From contig NZ_CP108882.1 in NCBI RefSeq assembly GCF_036347055.1, positions 4,313,501 to 4,377,500 on the forward strand: a stretch of 64,000 bases of DNA. The letters are read 5' to 3'. Below, in pieces: positions 53,013-60,916 of the stretch (its first letter is position 1; every line of letters begins with the position of its first letter). A program made the position numbers and the translations under genes. The notes under the pieces are model-generated. The model had not been told where the DNA came from. It did no database searches and was given only the letters and a program-made list of their open reading frames with translations. The DNA comes from Streptomyces sp. NBC_00820. GTDB taxonomy: Bacteria > Actinomycetota > Actinomycetes > Streptomycetales > Streptomycetaceae.

Positions 53013-54485
53013 ATGTCCCTCGCCGCACCCGGCAACGGCGTCACCCCGGTCGACCTCGAGCTCAACCTCGGCCGACTGCTCGACCGCAACCCCCAGCTCC
53101 AGATCCCCCGCGACGAGTACAACATCAACGTCACCTCGAACGAGGGCGAGCGGCTCACCGGCGACGAACTCGCCGCGGAGTACGGGGCGTTCCCCGGAGC
53201 GGGACACCCGGCGCACCTGTACTTCCACCTCCCGCTGTGCAACTACATCTGTCACTTCTGCAACTACGTCAAACGGCTGGTGCCACGCGGCAAGGAGGAC
53301 TCGGCGCTGCGCCTGTGGTCCGACCTGCTGATCGAGGAGTCCCGCCGCTACCTGGACCGCTACGAGTGGATACCCCGCTCCCGCGTCGAGTCCTTCTACA
53401 TCGGCGGCGGCACCGCGGCCCTGCTGCTCAACAGCCCCGAGTTCATCGAGCCGTTGGTGCGGCACGTACGGGAGAACTACGACCTGTCCGACGACATCGA
53501 GTTCAACATCGAGGGCAACCCCGAGAACTTCCAGCGCCACCACCTGGAGACCGCGCGGGAGCTGGGCTTCAACCGGTTCAGCCTCGGTGTGCAGTCGCTG
53601 CAGGACGAGGTCAACGACTTCACCAAGCGCCGGCACTCCTCCGCCCAGTCACTCGAAGCCGTGCGGAACCTCCTCGCGACCGAGTGCCCCTTCAACGTCG
53701 ACATGATGTTCGGACTGCCGTACCAGACCCCGGAGTCGGTGCGCCGCGACATGGAGATCCTCACCGACCTCGGTGTCCCCACCATCACCATCTACCGGCT
53801 GCGCAACGCGGACCGCGAGGAGATGGGCATCGGCAACCGCGCGGTGTGGAACAACCCCGCCGTACGCGAACGCCTCATCTCCGAGGGCAGGTTCCCGGAC
53901 CTGGACTCCACGTACGCGATGCGCCAGGAGGCCGTGGAGGTCCTGCTGGAGCAGGGTTACCACCCGAGCCCCTGCGGCTGGTGGAGCCGTCCGGGCACCT
54001 ACGAGGGCGGGAACATCCCGCAGACCTCGAAGAACAAGTGGGAGCACTACAACACCATGATTGCGTACGGTCCCGGGGCCTACGGCTGGCTCACCGGCGA
54101 CCAGGAGGAGTTCCTCCAGACGCACAACATCACCGACATCAGCAAGTACGTGTCCTTCATGCAGAACAACGAGGGCCTGCCGCTGAACTTCGGCCGCCGC
54201 CTCTCCGGGCACAAGGCCATCGGCACCGCTCTCGGCTTCAACTTCAAGGCCAACCAGCCGATCGTGCTCGACCGTTACCGGGAGCGCTTCGGCGCCGACC
54301 TGCTCACCATGGAGCCCTTCGCCTCGGCGTTCGCGGAACTGCTGGAGCGCGGACTGGTGGAGACGGTGGACGACGGCGCCGCGCTGCGGCCGACCCTGGA
54401 CGGCGAGGCGCTGCACGAGGAGATCATCTTCCACTACTTCCACCAGCGCATCGGCCTGTCCGACGCGCCCGTGTGCCGGCGGTGA
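53013..54485 (+). CDS. HemN-like radical SAM enzyme
   Basis: A 490-aa radical SAM protein of the HemN/class C methylase type. The iron-sulfur triad is Cys76, Cys80, Cys83 in HLPLCNYICHFCNYVKR. SAM-binding blocks follow: FYIGGGTAALL, IEFNIEGNPENF, NRFSLGVQSLQDEVNDFTKR, FNVDMMFGLPYQTPESV. The C-terminal HemW-like domain (AYGPGAYGWLTGD, GLVETVDDGAALRPTLDG) is present. Class C enzymes use two SAM molecules to transfer a methyl or methylene carbon; together with a partner methyltransferase some form cyclopropanes. AAGGAG ribosome site; stop overlaps the next gene (GTGA). It is separated from the previous gene by a C/T-rich leader. Confidence 0.9.
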   Translation: MSLAAPGNGVTPVDLELNLGRLLDRNPQLQIPRDEYNINVTSNEGERLTGDELAAEYGAFPGAGHPAHLYFHLPLCNYICHFCNYVKRLVPRGKEDSALRLWSDLLIEESRRYLDRYEWIPRSRVESFYIGGGTAALLLNSPEFIEPLVRHVRENYDLSDDIEFNIEGNPENFQRHHLETARELGFNRFSLGVQSLQDEVNDFTKRRHSSAQSLEAVRNLLATECPFNVDMMFGLPYQTPESVRRDMEILTDLGVPTITIYRLRNADREEMGIGNRAVWNNPAVRERLISEGRFPDLDSTYAMRQEAVEVLLEQGYHPSPCGWWSRPGTYEGGNIPQTSKNKWEHYNTMIAYGPGAYGWLTGDQEEFLQTHNITDISKYVSFMQNNEGLPLNFGRRLSGHKAIGTALGFNFKANQPIVLDRYRERFGADLLTMEPFASAFAELLERGLVETVDDGAALRPTLDGEALHEEIIFHYFHQRIGLSDAPVCRR

Positions 54486-55540
54486 CCGTGCGAGCGACCC
54501 TGCCGACGGCCGACGCGCCGTCCCCCTCGCACGGCGCCGCGCGCCGGGTCGAGGACACCTTCGCCGCCCTGCACGGCGCCGGCTCGGCGCTGCTGGTCCC
54601 CGGCCTCGTCGCCGCCACGACGGCCACCCTGCTCGCGCTCACCAACCCGGGCGGCCACATCGTCGCCTCCGACCAGACCTGCGACCCGCTGCGCGCCGTC
54701 CTCACCGGGGAACTCACCGGCCTGGGACGGGCGGTCACCTTCGTCGACTGCACCGACGTGGACGCGGTGACGGCGGCCGTACGGCCCGCGACCCAGGTCG
54801 TGTACACACCGTCCCTGAGCGACCCGCTGATGCGCCTGTGCCCGCTCAACGACCTCGCCATCCACGCCCAGATGAACGACCTGCTGCTGGTCGTGGACAA
54901 CACCGCCCTCTCCCCGGCCCAGCTGCGCCCCCTGGAGGCGGGTGCCGTGGTCGTCGTCGAGGACACCTCGCCCTGCCTCGACGGGTGGGGCGAGGCGGGT
55001 GCCGCGCTGATCACGGGACTCGACCGGTACCTGCCGCGTATCCACGAACAGTGCGCGCGCTTCGGCGGCGAGGTCGACGACTGGGCGGCACACCTGCTGG
55101 AGCGCTCCCTGGCCACCCTGCACCTGCGCGTCGCGGCCCAGCGGGACAGCGCGGAGCGGATCGCCGGGGCGCTGCGCGCGCACCCCGCCGTACGAGCGGT
55201 GCACCGGCCGTCCTTCGACGAGGCCCCCTGGGCACTGGAGACCCACCAGGGCTTCGGCGGCCTGCTCTCCTTCGAGGTCCAGCCGTACGTCCGGGACCTC
55301 TCCGGGGTACTGGACGCCTGCCGACGCGACGGCACGGCCCTCACCACCACGGCACGCATCCCGGCCCGCACCACCCACGCCCACCTGAGCGAGCGGGTGC
55401 GCCGCGAGGCCGGCGTGTCCCGGCAACTGGTGCGTCTGTCGGCGGGCGTCGAGGACCCCGGCGCGCTGCTGCGCCGGCTCCGGCCCGCCCTGGACGCCTG
55501 CCTCGCCCAAGGCGAGGGGAACGGAGGAGAGCGATGCTGA
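54482..55540 (+). CDS. Cys/Met-metabolism PLP-fold protein lacking the catalytic lysine
   Basis: A 352-aa protein with the outline of cystathionine gamma-synthase/methionine gamma-lyase enzymes: GSALLVPGLVAATTATLLAL, NPGGHIVASDQTC, LLLVVDNTALSPAQLRPLEAGA (matching VDNTFATP...PLELGAD) and a C-terminal QLVRLSAGVEDPGALL. Where family members have SATK-Y-L-x-GH, this one reads VVEDTSPCLDGWGEA; Ser163 (TCG) takes the place of the Schiff-base lysine. It therefore cannot form the internal aldimine as usual and may be a pseudoenzyme, scaffold or new activity. Four-base overlap with the radical SAM gene and seven-base overlap with the OsmC-like gene. Confidence 0.8.
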   Translation: MTVRATLPTADAPSPSHGAARRVEDTFAALHGAGSALLVPGLVAATTATLLALTNPGGHIVASDQTCDPLRAVLTGELTGLGRAVTFVDCTDVDAVTAAVRPATQVVYTPSLSDPLMRLCPLNDLAIHAQMNDLLLVVDNTALSPAQLRPLEAGAVVVVEDTSPCLDGWGEAGAALITGLDRYLPRIHEQCARFGGEVDDWAAHLLERSLATLHLRVAAQRDSAERIAGALRAHPAVRAVHRPSFDEAPWALETHQGFGGLLSFEVQPYVRDLSGVLDACRRDGTALTTTARIPARTTHAHLSERVRREAGVSRQLVRLSAGVEDPGALLRRLRPALDACLAQGEGNGGERC

Positions 55541-56724
55541 ACGGCGTCGACCTGCGGGCCAGACAGGCCCTCGCCGAGCAGATCCGTGAGGACTCCTGGG
55601 AGGCACAGCTCAGCATCGGCGTGGCCGCTTACCCCGTGCCGGGCGGCCGCTGCCGGGTGGACACCGAGCCGATGCGGCTCGGCTCGACCCGGGTCGCGCG
55701 GGCCTTCGGCATCGAGCAGCGCTGCGAGGACACCGCCGGCGGCGACGTCCTCGACCCCGTCGGGTCGCTGCTCGTGGCGCTCGGCGCGTCCGTCGCGGAC
55801 AGCGTCGTCACGGCGCTGACCGGCGAGGGGTGCGGTCCCTCGGTCGTCGAGGTGCTGCCCTGCGCCTGGTTCCCCGCCGGGCCGCCCGACGGGGAACCAG
55901 GCGAGGACGGTCCGGCCCGGCTGTCGTACGAGATCCGGATCGAAGGGGACGTCTCGGCCGGACAGGCCCGGCGGGCGGTAGCGGCGGCGTGCGCGCGCGG
56001 CAGCGCCCATCGCACCCTCGCGGAGCCGAACGAGATCCGGGCCGTCGTGCAGACCGCCCGGGACGTGCACCTCACCAGCCGCCCGGTCCCCGCCCCGGCG
56101 CAGCCGCGCCCGGCGGTCCGGCGGCGCACGGCCCGGGTGACGTGGGAGGTGGGCACCCATGTGCTCGCCGAGGTGGACGGCGTACGCGCCGAGTCCGACC
56201 AGCCCAAGCAGCTCTTCGGCGCCGATCTCGCGCCCAGCGCCCAGGAGTACGTCCTGGCCGCCCTGGCGGCCGAGGCACTGCGGTACTCGGCGGACTCCGG
56301 CCCGGCCGCGGACGGACCGCCCGCCTCGGTCCACAGCTCCGGCCGCGTCGACCTGCGCGGCCCCTACACCGCGGGCGACGCCCCGGCCGGACTGCGCAAC
56401 ATCCTCGTCCAGCTGCTGCCCGCCGACCCCGCCGCCACGGGCGACGCCTCCGCCTCCGCCGGGGACGGGGACGGGGACGGGGACGGCGAGGGGGCGACCG
56501 GTCCCGTCGCGGCCATGCGCCGCTGGCTCGCCGAGGGCGACGCCCTGCGCCTGGTCAGGGACGCCCACCCGATCGCCGTCTCCCTGGTGCTGGACGGCAC
56601 CCCCGTCGCACTTCCGGCGGAGGGAACCGGCGAGACGCACCACCCGGACCACGCGAGCGACTCGCACAACTCGCACGACACGTACGACACGCACGACACG
56701 AAGGAGCGGCACCGTGCCCCGTGA
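55534..56724 (+). CDS. tandem OsmC-like protein without catalytic cysteines
   Basis: A 396-aa protein with two OsmC-type halves. Half 1 (about 20-180): DPVGSLLVALGASVADSV, with Ser86 where peroxiredoxin-type OsmC has Cys, then RLSYEIRIEGDVSAGQARRA. Half 2 (about 198-385): VTWEVGTHVLAEVDG, QLFGADLAPSAQEYVLAALAAEAL, with Glu247 at the Cys position. A DGDGDGDG linker and a His/Asp tail (HPDHASDSHNSHDTYDTH) are unusual and could bind metal. The fold assignment is by eye. GGAGGAG ribosome site; overlaps neighbours on both sides (7 and 11 bp), so it is made in step with the PLP-fold and methyltransferase proteins. Confidence 0.6.
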   Translation: MLNGVDLRARQALAEQIREDSWEAQLSIGVAAYPVPGGRCRVDTEPMRLGSTRVARAFGIEQRCEDTAGGDVLDPVGSLLVALGASVADSVVTALTGEGCGPSVVEVLPCAWFPAGPPDGEPGEDGPARLSYEIRIEGDVSAGQARRAVAAACARGSAHRTLAEPNEIRAVVQTARDVHLTSRPVPAPAQPRPAVRRRTARVTWEVGTHVLAEVDGVRAESDQPKQLFGADLAPSAQEYVLAALAAEALRYSADSGPAADGPPASVHSSGRVDLRGPYTAGDAPAGLRNILVQLLPADPAATGDASASAGDGDGDGDGEGATGPVAAMRRWLAEGDALRLVRDAHPIAVSLVLDGTPVALPAEGTGETHHPDHASDSHNSHDTYDTHDTKERHRAP

Positions 56725-57466
56725 ATGGGACGCCAAGACGTACGACTCGCTTCCCCTGCCCCACCAGCAGTGGGGCAAGCGCACCCTCGGCCGGCTGGAC
56801 CTCAAGGGCCACGAGACCGTCCTCGACGCCGGCTGCGGCACCGGGCGCGACACGGCCGCGCTGCTCGACCTGGTGCCGGACGGCCGGGTGATCGCCGTCG
56901 ACGGGTCCAGCCGGATGCTCGAACAGCTCCGGACGAAACTGGCCGACCGCCTCGACCGGCTCGAGGTCCTCGAGGCCGACCTCACCCGGCCGCTGCCGTT
57001 CACCGGCCAGGTCGACGCGATCACCAGCGTGGCCACCTTCCACTGGATCACCGACCACGCCGCGCTCTTCACCAACCTCGCCCGGCAGTTGCGGCCGGGC
57101 GGCCGGTTCGTCGCCGAATGCGGCGGCCAGGGCAACGTCGCGAGGATCAACGCCGCCGTCGAGGAGGTGCTCGGCGCCCCGCCCGCCCAGAAGGAGAAGG
57201 TCTGGTACTTCGCCGGGATCGAGGAGACCACCGAGCGGCTGCGCGCGGCCGGCTTCACCGACATCGAGGTCAGCCTGCTGCCCGACCCGGCACGGCTGGA
57301 GCCGGGCGAGCAGCTGTGGAGCTACCTGGCCACCGTCGTCCTCGGCTCCCACCTGGACCGCCTGCCCGAGGCCGTGCACGAGGAGTTCGTGCACGCGGTC
57401 GCCGCCCGGCTGCCCGAGCCCGTCGTCGACTACGTCCGGCTGAACATCACCGCCAGCCGGGCCTAG
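56714..57466 (+). CDS. class I SAM-dependent methyltransferase
   Basis: A 250-aa methyltransferase of trans-aconitate methyltransferase-like type: PREWDAKTYDSLPLPHQQWG, motif I TVLDAGCGTGRDTAALL, motif II VIAVDGSSRMLEQLR, post-motif VDAITSVATFHWITDH and LRPGGRFVAECGGQGN. GTG start with AAGGAG seven bases upstream, overlapping the OsmC-like gene by 11 bp. In CC-1065/yatakemycin-type pathways a HemN-like radical SAM enzyme works with such a methyltransferase to close a cyclopropane; co-occurrence here makes that worth testing. The stop codon is copied in a downstream repeat. Confidence 0.88.
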   Translation: MPREWDAKTYDSLPLPHQQWGKRTLGRLDLKGHETVLDAGCGTGRDTAALLDLVPDGRVIAVDGSSRMLEQLRTKLADRLDRLEVLEADLTRPLPFTGQVDAITSVATFHWITDHAALFTNLARQLRPGGRFVAECGGQGNVARINAAVEEVLGAPPAQKEKVWYFAGIEETTERLRAAGFTDIEVSLLPDPARLEPGEQLWSYLATVVLGSHLDRLPEAVHEEFVHAVAARLPEPVVDYVRLNITASRA

Positions 57467-57561
57467 AGCCGAACCGCCCGCCGGGCCTAGCCCGAACCGC
57501 CCGCCGGGCCTGGCTGGAACCGCCCGTCCCCTCCCCGAACCACCCGTCCCCTCCCCGAACC
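57457..57561 (+). repeat. 23-24 bp and 20 bp tandem repeats after the methyltransferase stop
   Basis: CCGGGCCTAG-N3-CGAACCGCCCG-type units at 57457-57480, 57481-57503 and 57504-57526; the first two contain TAG (the first is the real stop). They are followed by two TCCCCTCCCCGAACC(A/G) units. Confidence 0.85.
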
Positions 57562-57574
57562 GAAGGAGGCTCTC

Positions 57575-58936
57575 ATGGGGCACCCCGCTCCGCCCACGCT
57601 CCTGGTCGTCCACGACCAGGGCTCCGCCGGCCCCCTGCGCATCCTGTCGGCGGCTCGGGGACTGTGCCGGATCGTCTTCCTCTGCGAGGCGGAACACCCG
57701 CTGCTCGCACCCGAGTTGCGGCAGATCGCGGCACACGCGGACGTCGTGGACATCACCGGCCTCGACGAGGGGGAGGTGGGCGGCCTCGCCGCGCGGCTGG
57801 CGCCGGACGGCATCGTCACCTTCAGCGAGCACCGCCTGCGGCTCACCGCCGCGGTGGCCGCCCGCTGCGGGCTGCCCTTCCACTCCGCCGAAACCGCCGC
57901 CGCCCTCACCGACAAGTACCGCCAGCGGCAGGCGCTGGCGGCGGGCGGCGTCCAGGACACCGGCTGTGTCCTGGTCCGGCACCCGGACGAGTCCGCCGCC
58001 GCCCTCGCCGTCACGGGCACCCCCGCGGTGCTCAAGCCGCGGCACGGCGCGGGCAGCGTGGACACCTGCCTGGTCGGCTCGGCCGCCGAATGCCGCGACC
58101 GGCTGGCCGAGTTCACCGAGGCGGAGCCCCGGAAGTCCGTCCAGGAGTCCGCCAGAGAGTCCGCCCCGGAGCCCGTCCGGGAGTTCGTCCTGGAGGAGTA
58201 CCTGCGCGGGGATCCCGCGCTCGCCGCGTCGGGATGGGGCGACTTCGTCTCCGTGGAGTCCCTGGTCGTCGACGGCGAGCCCCGGACCGTCGCCGTCACC
58301 GGCAAGCCCCCGCTCGTCCCGCCGTTCCGGGAGACCGGGCACATCCTGCCCGCGCCCCTGACGTCCGCGACCGCCGCGGACGTCGTACGGCTGGAACAGC
58401 GGGCGCTCAGGGCGCTCGGCATCCGGCACGGCGTCACCCACACCGAGGTCAAACTCACCGCCGACGGACCCCGGATCATCGAGGTCAACGGGCGGCTGGG
58501 CGGTTTCATCGCCGAGATCGTGCAACGCCGCACGGGATTCGACATGGTGGCGGCCGCGCTGCGCCTGGCGCTCGGACTCCCCGTCACAGCCCCCGAGCCG
58601 CCGGCCCCGGGCCCGGCGGCCGGGGCGGTGGCCTTCCAGTACCTGCTGATCCCGCCCGCCGGCCCGGTGCGCCCGGGACCGCTCTCGCTCATCGAGACGC
58701 TGGAGGAGATCCCCGGGATCGACCTGGTCGACGTCAGCGCGCCGAAGGAGCCGGGGCGAGGGGACGCCGACGGCAGCTGGCGCCGGGGCACCCTCGGCGC
58801 GATCGGCGTCGTATACGGGACCGCCCCCGACCATGCCCAACTCGCCGGACTTCTGCGCCTGTTGGAGGAACGGATGGACCGTTTCTGGTACGGCGCCCCC
58901 GACGCGGACCCTGCAGTACGCTCGGGCGCCGCGTGA
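57575..58936 (+). CDS. ATP-grasp ligase
   Basis: A 453-aa ATP-grasp enzyme of the L-amino-acid ligase/carboxylate-amine ligase type. The N-terminal Rossmann-like region holds LLVVHDQGSAGPLRILSAA. The ATP-binding part has TDKYRQRQALAAGG, PAVLKPRHGAGSVDTC and EFVLEEYL. Magnesium ligands are intact in HTEVKLTADGPRIIEVNGR (Glu291, Glu303, Asn305), followed by RLGGF. It joins a carboxylate to an amine via acyl phosphate, so it may make a peptide bond in place of a condensation domain. GAAGGAGG ribosome site, 108 bp after the methyltransferase gene. Confidence 0.92.
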   Translation: MGHPAPPTLLVVHDQGSAGPLRILSAARGLCRIVFLCEAEHPLLAPELRQIAAHADVVDITGLDEGEVGGLAARLAPDGIVTFSEHRLRLTAAVAARCGLPFHSAETAAALTDKYRQRQALAAGGVQDTGCVLVRHPDESAAALAVTGTPAVLKPRHGAGSVDTCLVGSAAECRDRLAEFTEAEPRKSVQESARESAPEPVREFVLEEYLRGDPALAASGWGDFVSVESLVVDGEPRTVAVTGKPPLVPPFRETGHILPAPLTSATAADVVRLEQRALRALGIRHGVTHTEVKLTADGPRIIEVNGRLGGFIAEIVQRRTGFDMVAAALRLALGLPVTAPEPPAPGPAAGAVAFQYLLIPPAGPVRPGPLSLIETLEEIPGIDLVDVSAPKEPGRGDADGSWRRGTLGAIGVVYGTAPDHAQLAGLLRLLEERMDRFWYGAPDADPAVRSGAA

Positions 58937-59016
58937 CACACGAACCGCGGAGGCCGGGCGCGGAGCAACCGCACGGTCCTCACTCCACGAATCTCTGCGA
59001 AAGGCAGGCACGGCAG

Positions 59017-59499
59017 ATGTCCGAGAACAGCGCCACGGCCGAAGTGATCTCCCGCCCGGTGGGCCACGTGGTCGGTGGCCGGGAAGAGGTCCGCGACGAC
59101 GACTGGGGACAGGTCTCGGCCGTGATCCGCCTGGACGGCACCCAGTACGAGCCGGACGCGCTGGCCGGCCTGGACTCCTTCTCCCACCTGGAGGTCGTCT
59201 ACCACTTCGACCGGGTACCCGTGGCGAAGATCGAGTCCGGCGCCCGTCATCCGCGAGGCAACACCGAGTGGCCCCTGGTCGGCATCTTCGCCCAGCGCGG
59301 CAAGAACCGCCCCAACCGCATCGGCGTCTCCCGCTGCCGCCTGGTCAAGGTCGAGGGCCTCGACATCCACGTCGAGGGCCTCGACGCCGTCGACGGCACC
59401 CCCGTCCTCGACATCAAGCCCTACATGAGCGAGTTCGGCCCCCAGGGCCCCACCACCCAGCCCGACTGGGCCACCGAGATCATGCGCCGCTACTACTGA
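59017..59499 (+). CDS. TrmO (TsaA/YaeB) family SAM-dependent methyltransferase, copy 2
   Basis: A 160-aa TrmO-family protein without the charged leader of copy 1. Core: SRPVGHVVGGREEVRDDDWG, LDSFSHLEVVYHFDRVP, RHPRGNTEWPLVGIFAQRGK, NRPNRIGVSRCRLVKVEG, DAVDGTPVLDIKPYMSEFGP. It is similar in length to minimal family members. The two copies differ throughout, so this is not a recent duplication. They may form a heterodimer, because TrmO works as a dimer. 80 bp after the ATP-grasp gene, 62 bp before the ATP-grasp-like gene. Confidence 0.9.
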   Translation: MSENSATAEVISRPVGHVVGGREEVRDDDWGQVSAVIRLDGTQYEPDALAGLDSFSHLEVVYHFDRVPVAKIESGARHPRGNTEWPLVGIFAQRGKNRPNRIGVSRCRLVKVEGLDIHVEGLDAVDGTPVLDIKPYMSEFGPQGPTTQPDWATEIMRRYY

Positions 59500-59561
59500 C
59501 CGGTCCGCGCGTCTGCCGCAGGCCCACGGAAGCCACCCGCAGGACCACAGAAGGGGAGTCG

Positions 59562-60815
59562 GTGAACGGCAATCCACGGCGGGCACTGCTCCTGAGTCCC
59601 GACGCCGGGGTGCGCGAGGCGGCGGCCACGGCGGGGCTCGACACCTGGTCGGTGACGAGTCCCGCCGCCGTCACGGTCGCCGGGCGGCACACCGGCCGGC
59701 GGGTGACCGTGGACCTCGGTGACGCGGACGCGCTGCACCGCGCCCTGGTGGACACGGCCCGCGCGCACGGGATCGGGCACATCGTGTACCTCGGGGACAC
59801 GGAGGCCCTCCACCTCGCCGTCGAGCGGGCCCTGCGCGAGCTGTCCCCGGGGCGGGCGGAGCCGCTGCGCAGGCTGCGTGACCCCGTGACCGTGCGGCGG
59901 ATCCTCAACCAGGGCGGCGTGTCCGTCGTACGGGCCGAACCGGCCGCCACCGTGGCGGACGTCCGCGCGCTCGTCGCCCGCTCACCCCTGCCCGTGGCCG
60001 TCAGGACCGCCCACGCGCCGAAGCCGACGGTCATACGGAGCGGGGCGGACCTGGAGACCTGGGCGGCCGGTGCCCCCGCCGGCCCCCACCTCGTCGAGCA
60101 GTTCCCGACCGGACCGCGGATCAGTGTGGACACGCTGACCCGCGACGGCATGCACGAGGTGACCGGCATGACCACCCGGCTCGCGGGCGGTGCCGGCCTG
60201 CTGCGCCCGGCCCCGCTGCCCGAGGCGGACCGGGCCGGGGTCCGCGGAACGGTCCGGGCCCTGCTGGACCTCGCCGGTCTGCAGAGCGGCCCCGCCCACA
60301 CACAGGTCGTCCTCACCGGGGACGGCCCCCGGATCACCGCGGCCAAGGCCCGCCTCGGAGCCCCCGCGATCCGCCGCCTCGCGCGCGCCTCCACCGGCCG
60401 AGCCCCGGAGCACGACGTGCTCTCGGCCCTGGCCGGAGCACCGCGGCCGCCCGCGTGGTCCACGCCGCCCGGCCGCCCCGCGGCCCTCGCCCGCCTGGCC
60501 CCGCACCACGGCGGACGGGGCCAGGCCGCGAACCTGGACGCCCTCGCCCGGCTCGGCCACGTCGACGACGTCCGGGTGGTCCCCGCCGCGGCCGGTGCCC
60601 CCGCCCACGTGGAGGTCATCGTCCACGGGAGCACGCCCGAGGAGGCGGAGGAACGGCTCGACGCCGTACGCCGAGGGTGGGCGGACCCGGCGCGGTGGGG
60701 CCCCGACACCCCGGACGAGAGGACGGGAACGAGACGGGACCGGGACGGTATGCGCCCGGCCGACGCTGAGGACCTCACCACAAGTGACAGACCACAGGTG
60801 CCGGACCACACGTGA
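59562..60815 (+). CDS. ATP-grasp-like protein with lost metal ligands
   Basis: A 417-aa protein aligning by eye with the ATP-grasp gene two places upstream: DPVTVRRILNQGGVSVV against DKYRQRQALAAGGVQDT, PVAVRTAHAPKP against VLKPRHGAG, HLVEQFPTGPRISVDTL against the EEYL strand, and HTQVVLTGDGPRITAAKAR against the metal-binding strand. Glu, Glu and Asn there become Gln248, Ala260 and Lys262, and the ATP lysine block is also altered. Probably catalytically dead or altered. GTG start with AAGGGGAG. The acidic/basic C-terminal tail ends inside the CAC-N2-GTG repeat array. No function can be assigned. Confidence 0.7.
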   Translation: MNGNPRRALLLSPDAGVREAAATAGLDTWSVTSPAAVTVAGRHTGRRVTVDLGDADALHRALVDTARAHGIGHIVYLGDTEALHLAVERALRELSPGRAEPLRRLRDPVTVRRILNQGGVSVVRAEPAATVADVRALVARSPLPVAVRTAHAPKPTVIRSGADLETWAAGAPAGPHLVEQFPTGPRISVDTLTRDGMHEVTGMTTRLAGGAGLLRPAPLPEADRAGVRGTVRALLDLAGLQSGPAHTQVVLTGDGPRITAAKARLGAPAIRRLARASTGRAPEHDVLSALAGAPRPPAWSTPPGRPAALARLAPHHGGRGQAANLDALARLGHVDDVRVVPAAAGAPAHVEVIVHGSTPEEAEERLDAVRRGWADPARWGPDTPDERTGTRRDRDGMRPADAEDLTTSDRPQVPDHT

Positions 60816-60896
60816 GACCACACGTGGCCGGCCACCTGTGAGACCACGAGTGACGGAACACGAGTGACAGACCACAAGTGACAGTTCACCAGTGAC
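60777..60896 (+). repeat. array of nine CAC-N2-GTG palindromes at 12-14 bp spacing
   Basis: Core octamers start at 60779, 60793, 60807, 60819, 60833, 60845, 60859, 60873 and 60887 (steps 14, 14, 12, 14, 12, 14, 14, 14). Typical unit AGACCACAAGTGAC. The array starts in the last codons of the ATP-grasp-like gene, crosses its stop and ends 20 bases before the secreted-peptide ATG. Confidence 0.92.
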
Positions 60897-60916
60897 AGCG
60901 GTCGAGAAGGAGAATC

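Noticed and set aside
60777..60896. CRISPR array
   Set aside because: Units are 14 bp with no spacers, and no cas genes are nearby; treated as a regulatory-type repeat array.
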